Assembly: GCA_016932375.1 (NCBI GenBank)
Contig: JAFGDA010000120.1
Span: 1-7,967, forward strand
Length of the DNA: 7,967 bases
Origin: Actinomycetota bacterium
GTDB lineage: Bacteria; Actinomycetota; Humimicrobiia; Humimicrobiales; Humimicrobiaceae
Direction: 5' to 3'
The position numbers were made by a program, and so were the translations under genes. Shown here in pieces: positions 1 through 6,043 of the stretch. Below the pieces are notes generated by a model. That model saw only the letters and a list, made by a program, of their open reading frames with translations. It searched no databases and was not told the origin of the DNA. Position 1 is the stretch's first letter, and each line of letters opens with the position of its first letter.

Positions 1-659
1 AGCATTATAAATATTATACCAATAATAAAAAATACAATCATTATAATGCCTCCTCCGCTTCCCTGGCTTCTTGAAGACCTCCTGGCTCTAAAACCAGATC
101 CGCCAAAAAACATAAACCTCATCATAACGTTACCTGCAATAGAGACCATCCCTACCAGGACTACTATTATTGTCCCAAGAAGTATATCATAATTTTTAAT
201 ATGTGAAAGTTCATGTGATATAACTCCCTTTAATTCTTCATTACTTAACCTGTCTATCAATCCACGGGTAAGTACTACCACACCATTATCAGGGTTACGG
301 CCAGTTGCAAAAGCGTTTAACCCAGGTTCTTCAATGATGTAAATCTTTGGCACAGGAATACCGGCAGCTATGGATAGTCCCTCAACCATGTAAAAAACCC
401 CCGGATTTTGTCCGCGTGTCAGGGGTTTTGCCCCTGTCATCTTAATAACTGCCCTGTCACTGAAATAATAGCTCCCGAAGCTTGCAATAATTGCCATTAT
501 CAGCGCAAGGCCCATTAATATAACCGGGAAGATGCCTCCTTCTCCATAAAAATGATCCAGGTAAAATCCTATCAAATACCCAAGCAGCGATATTACAAAA
601 ACAAATCCTGCAATTATAAGCGCTGTCTTTATCCTGTTTTTGGAAATATTTTCATACAT
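1..659 (-). CDS. htpX: HtpX-like M48 zinc metalloprotease, membrane-bound (partial, C-terminus off window)
   Basis: I translated this frame by hand; it is open from the ATG at 659 to the left edge (about 219 codons of a family usually near 290). Residues about 13-33 and 44-65 are hydrophobic membrane segments. Then come a conserved NAFATGRNP stretch (about 120-128) and the zinc/catalytic motif HELSH (His149, Glu150, His153), followed by hydrophobic segments at about 163-181 and 201-219. The third zinc ligand (Glu of the downstream ExxAD-type motif) would lie beyond the edge. Between the last two segments is a Gly/Arg/Ser-rich loop. HtpX proteases degrade damaged or misassembled inner-membrane proteins, with the active site on the cytoplasmic face (family knowledge). 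It lies 30 bases downstream of lemA on the same strand, the usual pairing, so co-transcription is likely. An in-frame TAA two codons before the ATG fixes the start, but no clear Shine-Dalgarno precedes it, so translation may depend on lemA. Confidence 0.93.
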   Translation of the reverse strand, partial: MYENISKNRIKTALIIAGFVFVISLLGYLIGFYLDHFYGEGGIFPVILMGLALIMAIIASFGSYYFSDRAVIKMTGAKPLTRGQNPGVFYMVEGLSIAAGIPVPKIYIIEEPGLNAFATGRNPDNGVVVLTRGLIDRLSNEELKGVISHELSHIKNYDILLGTIIVVLVGMVSIAGNVMMRFMFFGGSGFRARRSSRSQGSGGGIIMIVFFIIGIIFIM

Positions 660-689
660 ATCTTATTTTATGGAACCTGTCATCAAAGA

Positions 690-1259
690 TTAGAACTGAA
701 CCCTTACCGGACCTCTAACAGCAGGCTCTTTTAGTTCAAAATAATCCTTACCGGTAAAACCAAACATCCTTGTAAAAAGATTCCCCGGAAAGGTCTGCAT
801 CCTTGTATTGAGTTTCATGACCATATCATTATAGAACTGTCTTGCATATGTAATATTGCTCTCTATACCATTAAGTTCTTCCATAAGCCTGAAGAAGTGC
901 CGGTCAGCCTTTAGGTCAGGGTATCTTTCCGAAACAGCAAATAATGACTTCAGGGTATCGGTGATGACATTCTCTGCCTTTGCCTGTTCGGATACGGTTT
1001 TTGCATCAATGCCCATCTTTCTTGCACTTATGACTTTTTCCAGGGTTTCCTTCTCATGTGCGGCATATCCTTTTACTGTCTCCACCAGGTTGGGTATCAG
1101 GTCGTACCTCTTATTTAACTGTACATCAATCTGGTGCCAGGCATTGTCTGCTTTATTCCGTAATGATATTATTGAATTATAAATCCCCATGGCCGTGCCC
1201 AGCAATACAATTATTACAACTATTATTAGCACAATAAGGACAACCATTCCTATTACCAT
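690..1259 (-). CDS. lemA: LemA family membrane protein
   Basis: This 189-residue protein has the normal LemA length. A hydrophobic N-terminal membrane segment (about residues 2-26) lacks a lipobox Cys. It is followed by the family signature: LRNKADNAWHQIDVQL, then KRYDLIPNLVETVKGYA and a HEK motif, a YPDLKA motif near the middle, and an ELNGIESNITYARQFYND helix. The rest is a long helical bundle facing outside the cytoplasm in known members. The biochemical role of LemA is unsettled; it is repeatedly found next to HtpX-type or other membrane proteases and may be an adaptor or substrate presenter. htpX follows after 30 bases, so the two probably form one operon. The ATG is well supported by a GGAGGT site five bases upstream. 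A TGnTATAAT extended -10 element lies about 70 bases upstream. Confidence 0.95.
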   Translation of the reverse strand: MVIGMVVLIVLIIVVIIVLLGTAMGIYNSIISLRNKADNAWHQIDVQLNKRYDLIPNLVETVKGYAAHEKETLEKVISARKMGIDAKTVSEQAKAENVITDTLKSLFAVSERYPDLKADRHFFRLMEELNGIESNITYARQFYNDMVMKLNTRMQTFPGNLFTRMFGFTGKDYFELKEPAVRGPVRVQF

Positions 1260-1264
1260 TTACT

Positions 1265-1270
1265 ACCTCC
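1265..1270 (-). promoter_or_regulatory. Shine-Dalgarno of lemA
   Basis: The minus strand reads GGAGGT here, with five bases before the ATG at 1259. This is a near-perfect anti-16S match at good spacing and decides the lemA start. Confidence 0.85.
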
Positions 1271-1329
1271 ATTTTTTATTTCCAAAATGATATACTACTT
1301 TTCATTGTTCTAAAAATGAACAACAATAA

Positions 1330-1338
1330 ATTATATCA
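1330..1338 (-). promoter_or_regulatory. Candidate extended -10 promoter of lemA-htpX
   Basis: The minus strand reads TGATATAAT, a perfect TGn extended -10 element. No good -35 hexamer is present at 16-18 bases, which extended -10 promoters can tolerate. The predicted start of transcription is near 1323, giving a leader of about 64 nt before lemA. Inferred from motif and position only. Confidence 0.5.
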
Positions 1339-1398
1339 TATTGACAACGGAAAAATATAATCACGGAAAAGTCCCTGACATCTAAAATTCTTTTTATT

Positions 1399-1427
1399 TT
1401 TACACATATGGCAATTTATGATATATT
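1399..1427 (+). promoter_or_regulatory. Candidate sigma70-type promoter of the EF-G-like/CBM9 unit
   Basis: TTTACA at 1399-1404 and TATATT at 1422-1427 are separated by exactly 17 bases, each one mismatch from consensus. TG at 1419-1420 adds an extended -10 element. Transcription would start near 1434, leaving a leader of about 60 nt before the ATG at 1496. This is the best promoter-like pair in the divergent gap between lemA and the GTPase gene. Confidence 0.55.
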
Positions 1428-1484
1428 TCTGCTATTGTCTTTATGGCATTGCTTGATTATGGCTCTTGATTCAAATATATTCTC

Positions 1485-1490
1485 GGGAGG
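1485..1490 (+). promoter_or_regulatory. Shine-Dalgarno of the EF-G-like gene
   Basis: GGGAGG lies five bases before ATG 1496. It shows that translation begins there and not at the in-frame TTG at 1466, which would put this ribosome site inside the coding sequence. Confidence 0.8.
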
Positions 1491-1495
1491 AATTG

Positions 1496-3577
1496 ATGGA
1501 CGATAATTACTGTTTTCAAAACAGGGTAATGGGACTTATTTCCGGAAACGGTGCAGGCAAAACAACCCTTTCGGAATGCCTGCTTTATAATTCCGGGGCA
1601 ACCGACAGGCTTGGAACCGTAGAGGGTAAAAATACAATTTCGGACTTCAGTCCCCTTGAGACCAAAAAGGGATTCAGCATCAGTTCCAGCATACTGCATT
1701 ATCAATGGAAAAAGGTTAACGTCAATTTGATTGATACACCCGGCTATATGGATTTTATAGGACAATCGCAGTCATCCCTGAAAGTAGTAGACAGCATAAT
1801 GCTCGTTGTTGACGCAAAATCCGGGATCCAGGCACCTACGGAAATGATAATTGAACTAATAAAAAAAGATATAAAACCAATGTTCTGTATATTGAATAAA
1901 ATGGACCTGGAGAACCTGGATTTTCCCAAAACCATTGAAGAGATAAAGAAGAATTACAATTTAAAACTGGTGCCAGTAACAGTACCTGCTAATAGTGGTG
2001 AAAATTTTTCAAAGGTTATAGATATATTGAAGAACCAGGCATATGAATATAAGCCAGGTTCTTTTAAAGGTTCAAAGACAGATATAGACCCCGGTCTTAA
2101 AGATAGCATCGAGAAAAGTCACGGGGAACTTGTGGAATCCATCATAGAAACAGATGACGAACTTTTAAGCAGGTATCTTGAAGGTGAAGAAATTGATTCC
2201 GGTACTTTAAATACGGTTTTAAAGAAAGCAGTCCTGGCAGGAGAAGCAATACCGGTATTTACCGTATCCTCAGGAAAAAATTTTGGCATTGATATACTTA
2301 TGGATTATATAAATGACCTCGCTCCATCACCTCTCGAGACAGGTACACCCAGGGTTATGGATATTACAAAAAATGAAGAAGTTGAAATAAAACCATCTGC
2401 AGAAGGTCCGGTGCTTGCCTATGTCTTTAAAACAATGGCTGATCCATATATAGGAAAATTATCCATTTTCAGGGTATTTTCAGGTACTTTAAAGGTAAAT
2501 GGAACCTATTACATATCAGGGATAAAAAAATCTTTTAAATTCAATAACCTTTTTAAATTACAGGGTAAAAAACAGATTGAAGTTACGGAAGCTACCTGCG
2601 GGGATATAGTTGCAGTATCAAAAATCATGGAAATATCAAATGATGAAACTGTTTCAAGTCCTGAAGCACCAATGGAAATTGAAAAGGTAGAATACCTGCA
2701 GCCCACACTACCCAAAGCTATCCTGCCCAGAAGCAAAGGAGATGAAGAAAAAATAAGCTCCAGCATATCAAGGATAATTGAGGAAGACCAGACACTGAAA
2801 CAGGAATTAAATATAGAGGTACATCAAAATATGGTATGGGGAATGGGAGAACTCCACCTGACCATTACAAAAGAAAAATTGAAAGAAAAATTTGACGTAG
2901 ATGCTGATTTGATTACTCCCGATATCGCCTATAAGGAAACCATCAGGAAGGAATCCAGGGCGGAATACAAATATAAAAAACAATCAGGAGGGCGTGGACA
3001 GTATGGCCATGTGTTCATTGAATTGAAACCTCTTGAAAGGGGAAGCGGCTTTGAGTTTACCGATAGTATCTTTGGAGGCGCTATTCCCAAAGGATATATT
3101 CCGGGAGTTGAAAAGGGAATAAGGGAAGCACTGGCGAAGGGTATCCTTGCAGAATACCCGGTTGTTGATTTATCGGTCAATCTTTATGACGGTTCATACC
3201 ATACAGTTGACTCATCGGAAATGGCTTTTAAGATAGCTGCTTCAATGGCCTTCAAGAAAGGAATGAGCGACGCTTCCCCTGTCATACTTGAACCTGTAAT
3301 GGAGCTGGAAATAATAGTTCCTGAGAATTATATGGGAGATATAATTGGTGATATTAATTCTAAAAGAGGCAAGATAATTTCCATGAACCAGGATGATGAC
3401 GGCAAACAGGTAATTAAGGCTACGGTGCCCCAGTCCGAGAGCTTTGGATATACCGTGGACCTTACATCCCTTACGCAGGGACGTGGAAGATTCTCGCAGG
3501 AATTTTCACATTATGAAGAACTGCCGGCACACCTTGCTGAAAAGCTCATTGAGGAAAGGAAAAGCGTCGGGGAATGA
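1496..3577 (+). CDS. EF-G-like translational GTPase (EF-G-II / FusA2-type paralogue)
   Basis: This 693-residue protein is full length for EF-G and all five domains can be followed. The G domain has a P-loop (GNGAGKTT, residues 17-24), a switch I segment KKGFSIS (Ser61 where Thr is usual), G3 DTPGYMDF (80-87), G4 NKMD (134-137) and G5 SSG (258-260). Domain II starts near 290; domain III contains WGMGELHL. Domain IV has GGRGQYGH and a GSYHTVDSSE tip loop with His569 retained; domain V ends near 680. Canonical EF-G catalyses GTP-driven translocation on the ribosome. The DTPGY form, with Tyr84 in place of the catalytic His, is one I recall from the EF-G-II/FusA2 subgroup (Thermus EF-G-2, mycobacterial FusA2), whose role is poorly defined. 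A Tet(M)/Tet(O) ribosomal protection protein is less likely because the domain IV tip is EF-G-like. No rpsL, rpsG or tuf genes flank it, against its being the housekeeping fusA. The stop codon overlaps the next gene (ATGA). Confidence 0.88.
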   Translation: MDDNYCFQNRVMGLISGNGAGKTTLSECLLYNSGATDRLGTVEGKNTISDFSPLETKKGFSISSSILHYQWKKVNVNLIDTPGYMDFIGQSQSSLKVVDSIMLVVDAKSGIQAPTEMIIELIKKDIKPMFCILNKMDLENLDFPKTIEEIKKNYNLKLVPVTVPANSGENFSKVIDILKNQAYEYKPGSFKGSKTDIDPGLKDSIEKSHGELVESIIETDDELLSRYLEGEEIDSGTLNTVLKKAVLAGEAIPVFTVSSGKNFGIDILMDYINDLAPSPLETGTPRVMDITKNEEVEIKPSAEGPVLAYVFKTMADPYIGKLSIFRVFSGTLKVNGTYYISGIKKSFKFNNLFKLQGKKQIEVTEATCGDIVAVSKIMEISNDETVSSPEAPMEIEKVEYLQPTLPKAILPRSKGDEEKISSSISRIIEEDQTLKQELNIEVHQNMVWGMGELHLTITKEKLKEKFDVDADLITPDIAYKETIRKESRAEYKYKKQSGGRGQYGHVFIELKPLERGSGFEFTDSIFGGAIPKGYIPGVEKGIREALAKGILAEYPVVDLSVNLYDGSYHTVDSSEMAFKIAASMAFKKGMSDASPVILEPVMELEIIVPENYMGDIIGDINSKRGKIISMNQDDDGKQVIKATVPQSESFGYTVDLTSLTQGRGRFSQEFSHYEELPAHLAEKLIEERKSVGE

Positions 3578-4818
3578 GGAAAAAATACAATAAATACCTA
3601 TTTCTTTTAGACAGGTTTCCCTATGTCCTTATTATCCTGATATTGTGTTTTGCCCTCATATTTTTCTTTATCTTTAAAAACAGGATACCTCTTGATTTTT
3701 TCTCCGGCGCTAAAAATACCCAGGTCTCAGAAGAAGAATCCAGTTATTCCATATTTATTACTTCGCCTCTAAATGATAAAATTTATAATTTTATAAACCA
3801 GGTAGAGAGTGTTCCCATAATCATAAAAAGCAAGGAAGCAGAAGATTCCAGCTACAGTGTCAGGGTGCTTGTAAATGACCAGGAAATAAAGGTATTCAGT
3901 TCCCCACCCTATGAGTATAAATGGGTACCCGGAGAATCAGGCGAATATGAGATAATGGCTCTAATACTTGATGACAGCGGCGAAGTAATTTCCGAATCAA
4001 ATAGAGTCAACTTTCTTGTTGAATACGAAGAGGAAACAGAAGGTTCCGAAATAATAAGCATGGATGTGGAAGAAAAAAAGAATGCCATCATAGAAGAGGC
4101 AAATTTCAGGACACAGAATACAATCCCCCCAGGAGTCCCTATTTTTTCATATAAATGCTACACTCCTCCTTCGATAGACGGGAGTTTCGAGGAATGGGAA
4201 AAATTTGAAAAATTTTCCAGTTTTGAACCTACAATAAAAAAGGAAAATTATACAACCCACACTGATGTATCGGGTATATTTTACTCATGCTGGAACGAAG
4301 ATAATTTTTATTTCCTCATCCAGGTGGTTGATGATGTTTTTAACCAGTCATACTCCGGGAACCAGCTGAACAAGGGTGATAGTATTACCCTTGTTTTTGA
4401 TACGGCATTTGAAGAAGATATGCAGACTTCTTTTTATAACAGTGATGATTACCAGATAGATTTCTCCCCCGGCAATTTTGCAGGTATCCCTGAAGAGTCT
4501 TTTATGAACTGGCCCTCAAATGCGCCTCCCAAAGGTGTTTCAGTGGCTTCAACAAGACTTACAAATGGCTATATCATTGAAGCTTCCATTCCCTGGTATA
4601 ATTTCATTAATTACACCCCTTCTGATGGCGATGTTATTGGATTTACCGTTTCTATCCTGGATACTGATTACCTTGAAACAACCGAACTGGTTATATCATC
4701 TTCCAGGGTATTTGACCTCAATAATGTATCCACCCTTGGTGCAATAGCGCTTATAGATGCTGGGGATATCCAGACACTTAAGGAAAATGGTACAGAAGAA
4801 AATCAATCGGGAGAATAA
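3574..4818 (+). CDS. Membrane-anchored protein with Ig-like and CBM9-like domains
   Basis: This 414-residue protein begins with a basic N-terminus and one strongly hydrophobic segment (about 17-34). Cys25 lies inside it without a lipobox (the residue before it is Leu), so it reads as a signal anchor with the rest outside the membrane. Residues about 58-150 resemble a bacterial Ig-like domain: an ITSP start, a VLVNDQEI strand, PPYEYKW, GEYEIMA and DDSGEVISESN. An acidic linker (about 150-195) follows. Residues about 195-405 match the CBM9-like/DOMON beta-sandwich pattern: PPSIDGSFEEW (Trp208), FYFLIQVVDD, KGDSITLVFDT, then GYIIEASIPW and DGDVIGFTVSILD. The family binds carbohydrate ends or acts as a ligand-binding module; no catalytic domain and no CxxCH haem motif is present. 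The start codon overlaps the stop of the EF-G-like gene (ATGA) with only a weak G-rich ribosome site, so translational coupling is likely. I cannot name its ligand. Confidence 0.8.
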   Translation: MRKKYNKYLFLLDRFPYVLIILILCFALIFFFIFKNRIPLDFFSGAKNTQVSEEESSYSIFITSPLNDKIYNFINQVESVPIIIKSKEAEDSSYSVRVLVNDQEIKVFSSPPYEYKWVPGESGEYEIMALILDDSGEVISESNRVNFLVEYEEETEGSEIISMDVEEKKNAIIEEANFRTQNTIPPGVPIFSYKCYTPPSIDGSFEEWEKFEKFSSFEPTIKKENYTTHTDVSGIFYSCWNEDNFYFLIQVVDDVFNQSYSGNQLNKGDSITLVFDTAFEEDMQTSFYNSDDYQIDFSPGNFAGIPEESFMNWPSNAPPKGVSVASTRLTNGYIIEASIPWYNFINYTPSDGDVIGFTVSILDTDYLETTELVISSSRVFDLNNVSTLGAIALIDAGDIQTLKENGTEENQSGE

Positions 4819-4824
4819 TATATA

Positions 4825-4854
4825 AAGTATATTCAAAAACCTAAAAATATACTT
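4825..4854. repeat. AT-rich inverted repeat in the convergent gap
   Basis: AAGTATATT (4825-4833) and its exact complement AATATACTT (4846-4854) flank a 12-base loop, between the ends of the CBM9-like gene and the cysteine synthase gene. The position suits a bidirectional terminator. However, the stem is almost all A/T and no T-tract follows on either strand, so intrinsic termination here would be weak. Confidence 0.4.
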
Positions 4855-4855
4855 A

Positions 4856-5776
4856 TTAAAATAAACCTGCTGAAAGATATCTTTCGCCTGAATCCGGTAA
4901 AATAGTGACGATAGTTTTACCCCTGTTTTCTTTTTTTGATGCGGCTTCAATTGAAGCCCAGATTGCTGCTCCACTTGATATTCCTGCAAGTATTCCCTCT
5001 TCCCTTGCAAGTTTCCGGGCAAAACTGAAGGCATCTTCATCTCTCACCCTTATTAGCTCATCTACGATATCCATATCCAGTACTTCCGGAATAAAGCCTG
5101 CTCCAATACCCTGTATTTTATGTGGTCCCGGTTTTCCACCGGATAGAACAGGGGAATTTTCAGGCTCGAGCCCTATGACCTTTATCAAGGGATTCTTTTC
5201 TTTTAAAAACTTTCCTACTCCTGTTATCGTCCCTCCTGTACCTATCCCGGAAATAAATATATCAATATCCCCTCCCGTATCCTTCCATATTTCAACGGCA
5301 GTAGTATTGTAGTGTACCCACGGGTTTACTGGATTTCCAAACTGGCCTGGCATAAAACAGTTGCTTGAATTTTTTAATATTTTTTCAGCTTCCTTAACGG
5401 CTCCGGACATCCCTTCCTGACCGTCTGTAAGTACTACTCTGGCACCTAAAGCCCCAAGAAGCCTCCTTCTTTCAATGCTCATTGTTTCAGGCATAGTCAG
5501 GATGAGCCTGTAACCCCTGGCCGCACATACAAATGCAAGGGCTATTCCCGTATTGCCACTGGTTGGCTCAACTATGACTGTATCCCCGTTTATAAGCCCT
5601 TTTTTTTCGGCATCTTCTATCATTCCTGCTCCAATTCTGTCCTTGACACTTGAAAGCGGATTGAAAAACTCAATCTTTGCCAGGATTACGGCATCAAGTC
5701 CTGATGGGATACGGTTTATTCTCAAAATAGGTGTCTGGCCTGTGGCACATGTGATATCTTTTAATATTTTCTTCAT
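4856..5776 (-). CDS. cysK: Cysteine synthase (O-acetylserine sulfhydrylase), PLP-dependent
   Basis: This 306-residue protein has the normal length for the family. It makes L-cysteine and acetate from O-acetylserine and sulfide in the cytoplasm. Visible motifs in order: GQTPILRIN near the start; NPLSSVKDR with the PLP Schiff-base Lys45; [12 protein letters not shown] (70-81), the substrate and PLP loop; [10 protein letters not shown] (95-104); [20 protein letters not shown] (145-164); the glycine-rich phosphate-binding loop [10 protein letters not shown] (177-186); [25 protein letters not shown]; and PDSGERYLS near the end with Ser296, which contacts the pyridine nitrogen in this fold. A cystathionine beta-synthase or other beta-substituting relative cannot be excluded, but no CBS-pair extension is present and all motifs are CysK-like. 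No cysE or sulfate genes are adjacent. The ATG at 5776 gives the expected N-terminus, though its ribosome site is weak. It is convergent with the CBM9-like gene and divergent from hypF. Confidence 0.93.
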   Translation of the reverse strand: MKKILKDITCATGQTPILRINRIPSGLDAVILAKIEFFNPLSSVKDRIGAGMIEDAEKKGLINGDTVIVEPTSGNTGIALAFVCAARGYRLILTMPETMSIERRRLLGALGARVVLTDGQEGMSGAVKEAEKILKNSSNCFMPGQFGNPVNPWVHYNTTAVEIWKDTGGDIDIFISGIGTGGTITGVGKFLKEKNPLIKVIGLEPENSPVLSGGKPGPHKIQGIGAGFIPEVLDMDIVDELIRVRDEDAFSFARKLAREEGILAGISSGAAIWASIEAASKKENRGKTIVTILPDSGERYLSAGLF

Positions 5777-5843
5777 ACCAAACTTTATCCCGCAGACGAT
5801 AATAACCCCATCTGCTGTGAAATTATTACAACTTAAAACTCTT

Positions 5844-5871
5844 TTGATATTTATACTACTCGTCTTATAAT
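5844..5871 (+). promoter_or_regulatory. Candidate hypF promoter
   Basis: TTGATA (5844-5849) and a perfect TATAAT (5866-5871) are separated by 16 bases. Transcription would begin near 5878, giving a leader of about 165 nt that contains the inverted repeat at 5950-5986. AT-rich sequence produces such matches by chance, so this stays tentative. Confidence 0.4.
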
Positions 5872-5949
5872 ATTACCAGTTAAAATTAAATAAATTAATC
5901 TTATTTTAAGCGGGCAAAAGCAGATCCATCATCTTTTATCCCAGTAAAG

Positions 5950-5986
5950 ATTATCCGGGGTAAACAAATAGATTTACCCGGATAAT
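5950..5986. repeat. Imperfect inverted repeat (operator or leader hairpin) upstream of hypF
   Basis: The left arm ATTATCCGGGGTAAA (5950-5964) and right arm TTTACCCGGATAAT (5973-5986) are complementary over 14 pairs with one bulged G. They flank an 8-base loop, and the stem core is GC-rich in otherwise AT-rich DNA. No T-tract follows on either strand, so it is not a normal intrinsic terminator. It could be a dyad operator for a regulator of hypF or cysK, or an RNA hairpin in a long hypF leader. I do not recognise the sequence as a known regulator box. Confidence 0.6.
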
Positions 5987-6043
5987 GTTGGTAGAATATG
6001 TTAGGCCGCAGTTCAGTTTTTTTATTATGCCTTTAAGTTAAAA

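Larger units (their letters stand above)
5777..6043. other. Divergent cysK/hypF intergenic region
   Basis: I see no coding sequence or RNA gene in these 267 AT-rich bases. They hold one candidate promoter reading toward hypF (5844-5871), a large imperfect inverted repeat (5950-5986) with a degenerate third copy of its arm (5936-5948), a second possible extended -10 element TGGTAGAAT (5989-5997), and a run of seven T (6017-6023) without a stem before it. No convincing cysK promoter was found; TTTATA and CTTATA blocks (minus-strand -10-like) lack good -35 partners. Confidence 0.5.

Noticed and set aside
856..1182. Open plus-strand frame of 108 codons inside lemA
   Set aside because: It is antisense to a clearly recognised LemA protein and its translation has no family features. 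The same holds for other frames opposite the GTPase, cysK and hypF genes.
1341..1361. Perfect TTGACA (1341-1346) and perfect TATAAT (1356-1361) on the plus strand
   Set aside because: Only 9 bases separate them, far from the 16-18 needed, so they cannot act as one sigma70 promoter. The pair at 1399-1427 is better placed.
1466..1495. Upstream TTG start adding 10 residues to the EF-G-like protein
   Set aside because: The strong GGGAGG site is five bases before ATG 1496, and the P-loop spacing from that ATG matches EF-G.
4696..5040. Minus-strand frame spanning the convergent gap
   Set aside because: It overlaps the 3' end of the CBM9-like gene antisense and the cysK C-terminus in another frame; low-complexity translation with no recognisable motif.
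6017..6023. Run of seven T resembling a terminator tail upstream of hypF
   Set aside because: No GC-rich stem directly precedes it; the inverted repeat at 5950-5986 ends about 30 bases earlier.
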